Assembly: GCA_964411505.1 (NCBI GenBank)
Contig: CAYPLH010000009.1
Span: 1 to 64,000 of the forward strand
Reading direction: 5' to 3'
DNA length: 64,000 bases
Source: CAYPLH01 sp964411505
GTDB lineage: Bacteria > Bacillota > Clostridia > CAYPLH01 > DUMO01
The notes under the pieces were generated by a model, which made no database searches, was not told the DNA's origin, and worked only from the letters and a program-made list of their open reading frames with translations. This document shows, piece by piece, positions 44,472-53,511 of this stretch. Each line of letters begins with the position of its first letter. Within the stretch, counting starts at the first letter, position 1. A program made the translations under genes and the position numbers.

Positions 44472-44963
44472 TTAGTATAGCCAACGTGCAATATTTTCCA
44501 GGCTTATTATGAGAAATGAAAAAAATCCACCCGAAGGTATCGTTTTTTTCGTAGTGTTAACAGCAACTTTTGTGTAATCATTTTTTGTTATATTAAGTCG
44601 TACAATCTGATGTTTTTCCGGTTCTCTCATACCAAGCTCTGTTTCTGCAATTTTCCTAATTCTTTTAAGATCCATCCCCTTGTCTATTTCAACAGTCAGT
44701 CTTATATTATCATTTTTAATACCTTCGTAGTCTTTATACAAGCTGTTTATTTTATAATTTAAATCAGTTATAAGGGCATATCGATACATCAAAATAGCAA
44801 AAGCAGCAAAGATAATACCTATGCAAAATAATATCCTTACTTTGACTTTTGTATTGGCACGGGCTTTATTTTTAGCTTTTAATACCTTGTTTTCTTGGTA
44901 TACATTGTATTCAATTTTCCTAACAGCAGTCCCGTCTACATAGCTCTTTTCTGTCCTTATCAA
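44472..44963 (-). CDS. ftsL: FtsL/DivIC-like cell-division protein
   Basis: This 163-aa bitopic protein has a basic cytoplasmic N-terminus (about 1-42), a single membrane helix (ILFCIGIIFAAFAILMY), then a coiled coil ending at ETELGMREPEKHQIV, the typical FtsL/DivIC end. It likely joins FtsQ/DivIB and the septal PBP. The start is TTG after GGGGTG. An extra 35 residues after the coiled coil, hydrophobic at the end, are unusual for the family. Confidence 0.85.
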   Translation of the reverse strand: MIRTEKSYVDGTAVRKIEYNVYQENKVLKAKNKARANTKVKVRILFCIGIIFAAFAILMYRYALITDLNYKINSLYKDYEGIKNDNIRLTVEIDKGMDLKRIRKIAETELGMREPEKHQIVRLNITKNDYTKVAVNTTKKTIPSGGFFSFLIISLENIARWLY

Positions 44964-45378
44964 TTGTATTCACCCCATAAGTGATTTATTCCATCACAAT
45001 TGCTCCACCTAAGGAAAGACAATAAACCCGGGGGACTGTTCAAGGTTTGACCAAAAACAACCCTCCGGAAACTTAGAAGAATTAGTTCAGCTAATTTTAT
45101 CTTTAGTATATTGTGCTTTTTTCGTATCTTTGTCTTATTGTCTTATTGTCTTATTGTCTTTTTGTCTTTTGTAATCTTAAACTAGTTTTGTCTTTTGTAA
45201 GTCTTTCCTTTTTAGTATCCTTTGTAACCTTGTCTTTGGTAAATCTTTTCTACTACTTATCTTTTGTAAATTCATAATTGTACTTTTCTTTTGTTTACTA
45301 AAGCCTGCAATAAGCCGACTTAATTGATTTTATCTTTTGTATTTTGTTTTTTTTTCTTTAGTACACAATTTTAAATTT
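44964..45378. repeat. Purine-rich repetitive spacer between rsmH and ftsL
   Basis: This 415-base gap has no convincing gene. On the minus strand it is an A-rich tract of imperfect units: GACAATAA repeated near 45130-45165 and ACAAAAGA(C/T)AA repeated between 45170 and 45300. Only a 32-codon frame with Lys/Leu repeats is open and it lacks a ribosome site. Such a spacer inside the dcw operon is unusual, since the genes around it are close-packed. Confidence 0.6.
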
Positions 45379-46320
45379 CTATATTTTTTCTATTATCCTA
45401 AGCTTAGCACTTCGTGACCTTGGGTTTCTTTCAACTTCTTCACCCTTTGCTACCAGAGGCTTTCGTGTTATAAATCGAGCCTGCGGTCTTTTCCCACAGA
45501 TGCATACCGGAAATTCTGGAGGGCATGTACACGGTTTAACAAAATTTACAAATGACTCTTTTACAATTCTGTCCTCTAGCGAATGAAAGCTGATAACACA
45601 GAATCTTCCGCCATTTCCCAACACTGATATTCCATCTTCCAAAGCTTTCTTTAGAACTCCCAATTCATTATTAACTTCTATCCTTATTGCTTGAAAAGTT
45701 CTTTTTGCAGGGTGAGGTCCAGTTTTTCTTGCCTTACTGGGTATGGCTGCTTTGATAATATCTACCAGCTCTGCGGTTGTATTAACTGCCTTTTGCTGCC
45801 TCGCCCTTACAATAAAATCAGCTATCCGCACCGCCCATTTCTCTTCACCATAGTCTCTTATGACTCTTATTAGTTCTTTTCTGTCATATTCATTAATTAT
45901 GACCCTAGCTGTTAAAATCTGTTCCTTATTCATTCTCATATCCAAAGGAGCATCCTTCATATAGCTGAATCCTCTTTCACTTACATCTAGTTGGTGAGAT
46001 GAAACCCCTATATCAAGCAATATACCATCTACTTCTTTTATCTTATTATCTAAACAAATTGACCTTATGTTGCTAAAATTTGAATGAACCAATATAATTC
46101 GTGCCTGCGCTGGGATATTTTCAAGTGTTTTCTTAGCTGCAACAAGTGCATATTCATCTTGATCAATTCCCACAAGTGTACTTTTTACTCCAAGTCTTTT
46201 TAATATTTCTAAAGAGTGTCCGCCGCCTCCAACCGTACCATCAATATAAATTCCTTCAGGTTTAATATTCAGTCCTTCTAAACACTCATTTAACATTACC
46301 GGAGTGTGATTGAATTCCAT
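45379..46320 (-). CDS. rsmH: 16S rRNA m4C1402 methyltransferase RsmH (MraW)
   Basis: This 313-aa SAM-dependent enzyme has motifs HTPVMLNECLEGL, DGTVGGGGHSLEIL (SAM loop), GILLDIGVSSHQLD, RGFSYMKDAPLDMRM and the CCPC-like cysteines CTCPPEFPVCICG near the C-terminus. It begins 7 bases after mraZ, as in nearly all dcw clusters. Confidence 0.97.
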   Translation of the reverse strand: MEFNHTPVMLNECLEGLNIKPEGIYIDGTVGGGGHSLEILKRLGVKSTLVGIDQDEYALVAAKKTLENIPAQARIILVHSNFSNIRSICLDNKIKEVDGILLDIGVSSHQLDVSERGFSYMKDAPLDMRMNKEQILTARVIINEYDRKELIRVIRDYGEEKWAVRIADFIVRARQQKAVNTTAELVDIIKAAIPSKARKTGPHPAKRTFQAIRIEVNNELGVLKKALEDGISVLGNGGRFCVISFHSLEDRIVKESFVNFVKPCTCPPEFPVCICGKRPQARFITRKPLVAKGEEVERNPRSRSAKLRIIEKI

Positions 46321-46326
46321 TTTCTT

Positions 46327-46755
46327 CTATACTCCCAACATTGCCATCTTTTCAGCTATATTTGCAGAAATCTGATTGCCTCCGCTGCACTTATCCCATT
46401 TATCTTTGTCCCAAATCTCTATCCTTGTAGAAACTCCAATGATGCAAATATCTTTGTCTAGTCCAGCATAATCTCGAAGGTTCTGCGGTATCAATATTCT
46501 TCCCTGCTTGTCCATTTCACATTCAGCTGCTCCTGCAAAAAAGAACCTTACAAAAGCTCTGACATCAGTATCTGTAAACGGTAATTGGCGCAGTTTTTGA
46601 GCAATACCTTCAAACTCGGGCAGTGAATATCCAAACAAGCAATCATCCAAGCCCTTGGTTATAATAAATTTCTCTCCAAGTTCTTCTCTAAACTTAGAAG
46701 GCACTATTGCCCTACCTTTAGTATCTAGAGTGTGTTGATACTCACCACAAAACAA
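46327..46755 (-). CDS. mraZ: Transcriptional regulator MraZ
   Basis: This 142-aa protein contains two SpoVT/AbrB-like halves, each with the DxxxR signature (LDTKGRAIVPSKFRE and MDKQGRILIPQNLRD). MraZ binds repeats upstream of its own gene and regulates the dcw operon; four matching 10-base repeats lie at 46772-46808. Confidence 0.97.
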   Translation of the reverse strand: MFCGEYQHTLDTKGRAIVPSKFREELGEKFIITKGLDDCLFGYSLPEFEGIAQKLRQLPFTDTDVRAFVRFFFAGAAECEMDKQGRILIPQNLRDYAGLDKDICIIGVSTRIEIWDKDKWDKCSGGNQISANIAEKMAMLGV

Positions 46756-46771
46756 TTATTTCACCTCAGTA

Positions 46772-46808
46772 TTTGGCACTGTCCACCACTTCGCTCCATT
46801 TCTCACCA
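46772..46808 (-). promoter_or_regulatory. MraZ operator (10-base direct repeats)
   Basis: On the minus strand TGGTGAG, TGGAGCG, TGGTGGA and a weaker TGCCAAA begin exactly 10 bases apart, one DNA turn, between the -10 box and the mraZ start. Spaced TGG-type repeats are the known operator form for MraZ in other bacteria. This predicts autoregulation of the cluster. Confidence 0.8.
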
Positions 46809-46819
46809 CTTCTAAACAA

Positions 46820-46848
46820 ATTGTATACTAAGTTTTGCTATTAGGCAA
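46820..46848 (-). promoter_or_regulatory. SigmaA promoter of the dcw operon
   Basis: On the minus strand TTGCCT (46843-46848) and TACAAT (46820-46825) have a 17-base spacer. It is immediately upstream of the MraZ repeats. Confidence 0.75.
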
Positions 46849-46914
46849 GTGTTTTTTTAAATTTTTTTTAGTAATTAGCAAAACAGGACTAAAGGACTAG
46901 ATAAAAGTTGGTTA

Positions 46915-47005
46915 ATTGGTTGGATAGATTGTTTAATAGACGGTTGCATAGATGGTTTGATAGATGATGGTTTGATAGATGGTTTGATAGATGATGGTTC
47001 GCGAA
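46915..47005. repeat. Tandem repeat upstream of the dcw promoter
   Basis: Units of GATGGTTTGATA and variants repeat between 46921 and 47000, flanked by GGTTGG-type runs at 46910 and 47090-47120. The gap between rodA and mraZ (46756-47130) holds this repeat, the promoter and the operator, but no gene. Confidence 0.7.
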
Positions 47006-47130
47006 ATATTTCCGAATAAAGAGTAAACAACAAACAATGTTAACTCTGAATAATAACATAGTGGGACTAAAAGAGTGAATTCACTTGGTTAGGTGGTTGG
47101 TCAGGTAGATGATAATTGGGTAGGTAGGAC

Positions 47131-48270
47131 TTACTCTTCTCCAAAGTAAGCTCTTTTTCGTCTTGCAGAGACACTTAATACAACGCCTAAAGCAAGATAG
47201 TTAGCAAGAATGGAGGTACCGCCAGCACTTACAAAAGGAAGAGGGATTCCAGTAACCGGAAGAAGTCCTATACTCATCCCTATGTTTTCAATAAAATGAA
47301 ACCCAAACATTCCAGCTATACCAATAACTATATAGGAACCAAATTTGTCCCTAGCTGATCTTGCAATATATATACAACGTAAAACAATAGAAAGTATAAT
47401 CACTACAACAACAATAGTACCGATAAATCCAAATTCCTCTCCGATGACTGAAAATATAAAGTCTGATTCCTTAACAGGGACACCTGCATTTTGAGTTTGA
47501 ATTCCCTGAAACAGCCCCTGACCATGTAATCTTCCTGAGCCTATTGCCATTATTGATCTTATTACATTAAATGTATAGGTAGTAGCACCTGCTTCAGGGG
47601 CAAATAGTGCTCTGAATCTATTTTTTTGATAGTCATCAAGAACAAAAAGCCAGCCTGTAATAAACACAGGAATTGACGCCAATAACCCCATACCAATATA
47701 TTTATAAGCCAGACCTGCAATAAACACCATGGCACAAAATATAGCGATATATACTAATGCTGTACCCATATCCGGCTGACGAAGAACAAGTCCAACAGGT
47801 ATTGCTGAAAAAAGCGCCAGAAGAAACAATTTTTTTGTTTTGTCTTCGGTTTCGTTTATTTTCTCCAGGTAATAGGCTACAACAAATATAAAACCTATTT
47901 TTGCAAATTCAGAAGGTTGAAAGCCAAATCCTGCAATATTAAGCCAGCTTTTACTTCCATATTCCTCTCCTGTTCCAAATTTTAAAACGAGAACTAATAG
48001 AGCTACGCAAGCAAAGTAGTAAATAAACCCGAAATTTTTAAAATATTGATAATCAATTGAGCTTAAAATCAGAGCTGCCACTACTCCAAGTACTATCGCT
48101 GCAACTTGAACAACTGGCATTCTTGAACCGTCAGCACCGTGAGGCATCACAAGACTAGCACTTTTAACAGCAACAGCTCCTATCCCTGATAATATAAGAA
48201 CAGCTGTGATTAGAAGATAATCAAAATGCTTTACAAGGCTTTCACTAGGTATTTTCTCAACTGAATACAT
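47131..48270 (-). CDS. rodA: SEDS peptidoglycan glycosyltransferase RodA
   Basis: This 379-aa membrane protein has ten predicted helices. SEDS motifs are SKSWLNIAGFGFQPSEFAKI, LRQPDMGTALVYI (catalytic Asp), AIGSGRLHGQGLFQGIQTQNAGVPVKESDFIFSVIGEEFGF and GIPLPFVSAGGTS. It is closer to RodA than the ftsW at 36984 in these loops. It elongates side-wall glycan with an elongasome PBP2. Confidence 0.92.
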   Translation of the reverse strand: MYSVEKIPSESLVKHFDYLLITAVLILSGIGAVAVKSASLVMPHGADGSRMPVVQVAAIVLGVVAALILSSIDYQYFKNFGFIYYFACVALLVLVLKFGTGEEYGSKSWLNIAGFGFQPSEFAKIGFIFVVAYYLEKINETEDKTKKLFLLALFSAIPVGLVLRQPDMGTALVYIAIFCAMVFIAGLAYKYIGMGLLASIPVFITGWLFVLDDYQKNRFRALFAPEAGATTYTFNVIRSIMAIGSGRLHGQGLFQGIQTQNAGVPVKESDFIFSVIGEEFGFIGTIVVVVIILSIVLRCIYIARSARDKFGSYIVIGIAGMFGFHFIENIGMSIGLLPVTGIPLPFVSAGGTSILANYLALGVVLSVSARRKRAYFGEE

Positions 48271-48362
48271 TAAATTTCCCCCAACACTTAACTATTAATA
48301 CCTCTTCTATAGCTGTCTTCGCAGCCACCAAGATCTTCGTCTTTTTCATTCAAAATATTTTA

Positions 48363-49580
48363 TCATTCAGAAATTTCTTTATTTTCACCACTTACTTTTT
48401 CAGTATTTATATCATTTTTTGTTTCTTCAGCATTCTTATCATCCTCAAATTTTCGGGTATCATTTAGCTCATCAATTATATCATCAACTATGTCATCCAT
48501 TTCCTCTTCATCTTCATCATATTCATCAATTGTATATTCATATTCATCTTCATCTTCATCTAAGCTTTCAACAGAAAAAACAGATTCAAATTCTTCTTCG
48601 GCTTCTTCTGCTTCTTCTGCTTCTGCTTCTGCTTCTTCTGCTTCTTCTGCTTCTTCGGATGCTTTGGTTTCTTCATCTAGTGCGTCTATTTCTTTCATAG
48701 TTTTAAGAACATCCGCGTACTCGCTTTTAACCTCTACAGAAGATTCAAAATTCTGAGCAACCAGCTTCTTCCTGGTCACATATATTAAAGTCGCAAAAAC
48801 AATCACAAATAAAAAAGCTAAAAGTTGAGATACTCTAAACGGTCCAAACCAAAGGCTGTCAAGCCTGAGTCCCTCAATCCAGAACCTTCCACAACCATAT
48901 AGTACCATATAAAGGAAAAACATTTCACCATCTACTTTTTTACGTTTTCGATACCATAAAAGTACAGCAAAGACGGCAAAATTCCAGAGTGATTCATAAA
49001 GGAAAGTAGGATGCACTGGTAAATTAGGATTTACATTAATACCTTCCAATCGGTAAATATTAAGCTGGCTTACGATTTTGTTACCGGTCATTCCCCAGGG
49101 GAGTAAGGTGTTTTTCCCAAATGCTTCCTGGTTCACAAAATTTCCCCATCGACCTATACCCTGAGCCATTATGAGATAGGGAGCAACAACATCAAGCAAT
49201 TTCCATACGTTAACCTTACGGTATTTCGAAAAAATAACAGCTGCAATAGCAGCCCCAATCACCGCACCATAAATTGCTAGACCTCCATTCCATATTTTAA
49301 AGATATCAGAAAAATTGTCTTTAAAATCTGACCAACTAAAAAAAACATAAAATAAACGAGAAGAGATTACAGCTATTGGGGCAGCAAATAAGATTGCATC
49401 AATAAGATCCTCTTGATCGATATTGATTTTTTTGCAATCTCTTAATGATAGCATAACAGCAATAATGAAAGCGACAGCAATAATGACACCATACCAATAA
49501 ACTTTAATTTCTCCCAATGAGAACAACACCGGATCAATGTTTAGGCTTATTCCAAGGTCTGGAAATTGTATTGTGTTCAT
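48363..49580 (-). CDS. lgt: Prolipoprotein diacylglyceryl transferase Lgt with acidic C-terminal tail
   Basis: Residues 1-270 form a standard Lgt with seven membrane helices, the signature GRWGNFVNQEAFG and GCGRFWIEGLRLDSLW. It transfers diacylglycerol to lipobox Cys residues, such as those of the three lipoproteins encoded here. Unlike usual Lgt (about 270-290 aa), this has about 135 further residues, nearly half Glu or Asp, including runs of EEAEEA and DEDEDEYEY. The tail follows the last helix, so it probably lies in the cytoplasm. Part is encoded by a trinucleotide-rich repeat at 48592-48665. Confidence 0.9.
   Translation of the reverse strand: MNTIQFPDLGISLNIDPVLFSLGEIKVYWYGVIIAVAFIIAVMLSLRDCKKINIDQEDLIDAILFAAPIAVISSRLFYVFFSWSDFKDNFSDIFKIWNGGLAIYGAVIGAAIAAVIFSKYRKVNVWKLLDVVAPYLIMAQGIGRWGNFVNQEAFGKNTLLPWGMTGNKIVSQLNIYRLEGINVNPNLPVHPTFLYESLWNFAVFAVLLWYRKRKKVDGEMFFLYMVLYGCGRFWIEGLRLDSLWFGPFRVSQLLAFLFVIVFATLIYVTRKKLVAQNFESSVEVKSEYADVLKTMKEIDALDEETKASEEAEEAEEAEAEAEEAEEAEEEFESVFSVESLDEDEDEYEYTIDEYDEDEEEMDDIVDDIIDELNDTRKFEDDKNAEETKNDINTEKVSGENKEISE
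48592..48665. repeat. In-frame microsatellite within lgt
   Basis: The plus strand reads TTCTTCTGC and TTCTGC units, encoding EEA/EA on the minus strand. Unit lengths of 6 and 9 bases keep the frame, so copy changes would only alter tail length. Confidence 0.85.
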
Positions 49581-49591
49581 AAAAAACCCCC

Positions 49592-50872
49592 CTATACGGG
49601 CTTTACAATTGATAATGCTAGATTGTCCATTGTAAAATGCTCGTCAAAAACTTTTTTAATATATTCAAAAGTTATTTTATCATAAATTTGGGCATAGTCA
49701 AACACATAGACCTTTTTGAAATAAACAGATATAAAGGAATGTGAAATACCTTGTACAGAGTTGAGCTGCCTTAAGAACCTCCCTAATTTTGCTCGCTTTA
49801 TTCTTTCAAAGGCGGAATTATCCAGCCCTTTGCTTTTTAATCTGTTTATTTCTTCAATAATCTCCTGCTTTACACGAATAGCATCTGTTGATTCACCTCC
49901 AAAAACAGAATGGGCATAACTTTCCTCAATACTATAATCAAAATCGAAAGAACTATTAATCAATCCCTCATTATATAAACGGTCATATAGCTCTGAACTC
50001 CTGCCCATAATCATGTCTAAAAGTATGGTTACAGCTGCGTCACGCATTATAAGATCTCTCCCTGTAAAACCGGCTTTGTCTAAAAAGCCCATCTGAAACA
50101 ATGGTGTTGAAACTGACATACTTTGCTCAATATAATCTTTGTTTATTTTATCAGGTTCGTCGGGAAATATCCTTTTTATTTCTCCTTTACTCTCCCTCGT
50201 TTTTATATTCTTACTAACCTGCTCAAAAATCTTTTCTGGCTCAACATCACCGACTACCAGTACTATCATATTGGAAGGATGGTAAAAAGTATTGTAGCAT
50301 TTATACAGCACTTCTTTATTTATACTAGAGATACTATCAATTGTCCCTGCAATATCAATTTTAACAGGATTATTTTTATAAAATGCATCCAGCAGATTAA
50401 AGTATACCCTCCATCCTGGATTGTCCTGGTACATCCTTATTTCCTGACCTATAATTCCCTTCTCCTTTTCTACACTCTCATCGGTCAGAAAAGGACTTTG
50501 AACAAAGTTAAGCAACAGGTCAAAATTCTCATAAAAATTATCTGTGCACGAAAATAGGTATACAGTCTGATTAAAACCTGTATAAGCATTAGGGCTTGCA
50601 CCTAGTTTTGAGAATTTATCCATGACACTGCCGTCTTCTTGGTCAAACAGCTTATGTTCCAAAAAGTGCGCAATTCCGTCAGGTACACAAGTTAAATTTT
50701 TGTCTCCGGGAATTACAAATTCACTATTCACAGAACCATAATTAGTCGCATAGGTTGCATGCTTTTCTGAATAACCTTTTTTTGGCACTACAAAAGCCTT
50801 AAGACCACTCTCATGCTCATAAACATGTATTTTTTCATTAATGTTACTGTATTCAATAGTATTAATCTTCAT
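49592..50872 (-). CDS. ymfH: M16-family zinc peptidase (YmfH type, active subunit)
   Basis: This is 426 aa from the ATG after GAGGAG. The inverted zinc motif HFLEH is present in VPDGIAHFLEHKLFDQED, with downstream Glu in the family segment EKGIIGQEIRMYQDNP. It is expected to act with YmfF as a heterodimer, by analogy with other M16B pairs. The specific substrate is unknown. Confidence 0.9.
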   Translation of the reverse strand: MKINTIEYSNINEKIHVYEHESGLKAFVVPKKGYSEKHATYATNYGSVNSEFVIPGDKNLTCVPDGIAHFLEHKLFDQEDGSVMDKFSKLGASPNAYTGFNQTVYLFSCTDNFYENFDLLLNFVQSPFLTDESVEKEKGIIGQEIRMYQDNPGWRVYFNLLDAFYKNNPVKIDIAGTIDSISSINKEVLYKCYNTFYHPSNMIVLVVGDVEPEKIFEQVSKNIKTRESKGEIKRIFPDEPDKINKDYIEQSMSVSTPLFQMGFLDKAGFTGRDLIMRDAAVTILLDMIMGRSSELYDRLYNEGLINSSFDFDYSIEESYAHSVFGGESTDAIRVKQEIIEEINRLKSKGLDNSAFERIKRAKLGRFLRQLNSVQGISHSFISVYFKKVYVFDYAQIYDKITFEYIKKVFDEHFTMDNLALSIVKPV

Positions 50873-50991
50873 AAGTACTCTCCTCGCTTTAATAATCAAC
50901 TGTTGGTTGTCAATTACAAACTATATAACCAACAAGCTCTCCAACCTTCCATCCTTCGAATTACTATTTAACCAATCATCTTTATTACCAA

Positions 50992-52284
50992 CTAATCCAT
51001 TGATGTAAGAAAATAAACAACTCCTGGCTCAATCTTTTTGGCAACATTTATCACTTCATCTCTCGTTACTCGATTAATCTTTTTAATAAGTGTTTCCAGA
51101 GTATCATCAGTGCCAAAAAGTGCTTGACTAAAATAAAAATCCACTATTCTTATATGACTGTCAGCCATGGATTTTACTCCTGTCTCATAAGCCTTGAGAG
51201 TTGAATTAAACTCATAATCAGTTATATTTCCTTTTTTTATTTCCTGTAATTGCTCCTTAATTATATCTATTGCTTTCTGTTTGTTTTCTATTTCTACACC
51301 ACTGCTGATTACCATAAGACCTTTGAACTTATCAAGTCTAGAAAAAGAATAATATGCCAGGCTTGCCTTTTCTCTAACATTTTGAAACAGCTTTGAATGT
51401 ATGCCTCCGCCAAGTATTCCGTTATAAACCGCCAAGGCGTAGTAGTCATCCTCAAAAGTTGCTGTATTTGTTTTAAATCCCATTGATAATTTACCTTGAG
51501 TTATATTCATCTTCTCTGTAACTTCACGTATCTTCTGAACTGGTTTGTCAGAAACAACGGTGTCAGACAGCTCTTTAATATTCCCCCTAGGTATTTGTTT
51601 TAGTCTGTTAACTATCTTTTCCAGTGCTTCTTTATCATTATCACCTGAAATAAACACAAACACAGGTAGTGTTTCAATAATATACTTGTATTGCTTTTGC
51701 AAATCTTCCTCTGTTATATTTTCAAGCTGGTCTATTAATCCATATTCGTGAAGCTCATAGGGTTCGCCCTTGCACAGCTCCTCAAGACATCTGTCTACAG
51801 CATAACGTACCTTGTCATTTATACGGCTTTCTATTCTCCTCCTCAAGTTTTCCTTTTCCTGATCCACATAAGACTTTTTAAACAATCCATTTTCAAAAAG
51901 TGGTTGTGTTATGATCTCTTCTAGAAGATCCAGAGCTTTTTCGGATAGCCTATCATCTTTTCCCGTATATTTTTCAGAAACATATTCAATATAAAACTGA
52001 ATTATCTGGCGTTCTCCCTTTTTTGAGACACCGCAATCAAAGGACGCACCATACAACTGCTCAAGATATTGCGATAAATCACGAAATGAAGGGTGATTTT
52101 GGCTTCCCCTTCTTAAAACTGCAGGTACAAGAGCGTTTTTAGTTACATTTTCATAGCTTAGATCATCACAGAAAAAAATATGAACTGTATTTGTTTTGAA
52201 TTTGTCCGTTTTAATGTTGTATACATTAATACCATTAAAAGAAGCTATCTTTGAAACCTCTTCCATTACTAATATTTCATTCAT
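50992..52284 (-). CDS. ymfF: M16-family peptidase homologue (YmfF type, inactive partner)
   Basis: This is 430 aa from the ATG after AAAGGACAG; the longer frame lacks a site. The fold matches the neighbour (GGGIHSKLFQNVREKASLAYYSFSRLDKFKG), but the position of the HxxEH motif reads VLRRGSQNHPSF, so metal binding is lost. In M16B pairs one subunit often supplies zinc and the other a binding site. The gene starts the pair, and a hairpin repeat lies in its upstream gap. Confidence 0.88.
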   Translation of the reverse strand: MNEILVMEEVSKIASFNGINVYNIKTDKFKTNTVHIFFCDDLSYENVTKNALVPAVLRRGSQNHPSFRDLSQYLEQLYGASFDCGVSKKGERQIIQFYIEYVSEKYTGKDDRLSEKALDLLEEIITQPLFENGLFKKSYVDQEKENLRRRIESRINDKVRYAVDRCLEELCKGEPYELHEYGLIDQLENITEEDLQKQYKYIIETLPVFVFISGDNDKEALEKIVNRLKQIPRGNIKELSDTVVSDKPVQKIREVTEKMNITQGKLSMGFKTNTATFEDDYYALAVYNGILGGGIHSKLFQNVREKASLAYYSFSRLDKFKGLMVISSGVEIENKQKAIDIIKEQLQEIKKGNITDYEFNSTLKAYETGVKSMADSHIRIVDFYFSQALFGTDDTLETLIKKINRVTRDEVINVAKKIEPGVVYFLTSMD

Positions 52285-52536
52285 TTCATCTGTCCTTTCA
52301 AAAAAAGTATTATAATGATTGCTCCTTAAGCAAGTCACAAAGAAAGTCTTTTTGCATCTAGCACGAAAAAGCTTGTAGCTTCGATGCAATGTGGTGCAAT
52401 CTTATATGATTAATACCCGAAAAAAATTGCTGTTTACAGTTATAGTATAATAAAAAACAGTTTATCTATTCAATAGTATTCTGCCTTTTTCCCGGACAAA
52501 AATTGTTATTCTTTTACTGTTCAGACCCTACATATT

Positions 52537-52645
52537 GAGATATAACTTTCGCAATATCGGAAACTACGCTTCATTTGCAAGAGCTGCATTTCGCTAATGT
52601 TTCCTAACATTGCAAAAGTTATATCTCTTTAGCTACCTGTGAACT
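52537..52645. repeat. Dispersed hairpin-tail repeat, copy B
   Basis: Left arm GAGATATAACTTTCGCAAT..GGAAAC (52537-52564) and right arm GTTTCC..ATTGCAAAAGTTATATCTC (52599-52627) form an imperfect hairpin. They are followed by the tail TTTAGCTACCTGTGAACTGTAA (the last bases run into the EamA stop region). It accounts for most of the 348-base gap 52285-52632; the rest shows nothing identifiable. Confidence 0.75.
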
Positions 52646-53511
52646 GTAACGTTATTCTTTTTTGACTGTATCAATACATATAAATATTTCCCGACAACAG
52701 AGCCTAATACTACCATACCTCCTACAAACGCCCATAAGCCTGGGACTTCTCCCATCAAAACAAACGTCCATAAAGGATTAAGAATTGGTTCAATTATCGG
52801 TATTAGAGAAGCTTCCAAAGCAGTGACATGTTTAATGGCGCCTGCGTAAAGAATATATGATAAACCCAGTTGAAATATTCCCATAAGCAGAAGGCCACTC
52901 CAGCTCTTTGCATCAGTTGGAATTGATATAAACATAAAAGGTAATCCGATAATTGCAGTTATAATATTTCCCAAAAGCACTGATTCAAGAGGGTGGCTAT
53001 CTTTCTGTTTTCTAAGAAACATTACCATGGCTGCAAACGAAAGTCCACTTAATATTGCAAGCAAATTTCCCCAGAGATTTCCTCCTGACAAATCATCAAA
53101 GAAAAACAGAATCATTCCAAAAATCGTAAAGATAACTGATACCAAGTCTATTCTTGTAGCTCTCTCGCCTAAAAACCATGCCCCTAAAATTAAAACATAA
53201 ATTGGCGAAGTATACTGCAGCAAGATTGCATTAGCTGATGTTGTAAACTTATTTGCAGAAATAAAAGTTATAACTGTAGTAGCATATGCTAAAGCTCCTG
53301 CAATCGCGGCTTTGGACCAGCGTATTTTAGGTTTTTTCATATATGCTAAAATTATAAGTGCTGCTATCCCGCTCCTCATACCTGCAATAGCAACAGGATT
53401 CCATGATATCCATTTTATTAAAACGCCTGCAGTGCTCCAAAGTACTCCTGCTAAAAGAATCATTAAAATCGCTTTTGTTCTTTGGTTGTTTTCATTCTTT
53501 ACTTGAATCAT
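52633..53511 (-). CDS. EamA/DMT-family membrane transporter
   Basis: The product is about 292 aa from the ATG with AAGGGG 11 bases upstream; that start overlaps the ribF end by 20 bases. It has ten hydrophobic segments in two EamA repeats (LLAGVLWSTAGVLIKWIS; YALLYAGAIKHVTALEASLIPIIEPILNPLWTFVLMGE-like sequence near the end). The substrate is unknown; such carriers export amino acids or other metabolites. The overlap suggests co-transcription with ribF. Confidence 0.85.
   Translation of the reverse strand: MIQVKNENNQRTKAILMILLAGVLWSTAGVLIKWISWNPVAIAGMRSGIAALIILAYMKKPKIRWSKAAIAGALAYATTVITFISANKFTTSANAILLQYTSPIYVLILGAWFLGERATRIDLVSVIFTIFGMILFFFDDLSGGNLWGNLLAILSGLSFAAMVMFLRKQKDSHPLESVLLGNIITAIIGLPFMFISIPTDAKSWSGLLLMGIFQLGLSYILYAGAIKHVTALEASLIPIIEPILNPLWTFVLMGEVPGLWAFVGGMVVLGSVVGKYLYVLIQSKKNNVTVHR

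Noticed and set aside
45120..45300. Regular repeats that could be taken for a CRISPR array
   Set aside because: Units are 8-12 bases, imperfect and without unique spacers; no cas gene is present.
48419..48756. Leucine-rich and serine-rich plus-strand frames opposite lgt
   Set aside because: They are the complement of the GAA/GCA-rich repeat that encodes the acidic Lgt tail; low complexity keeps all frames open.
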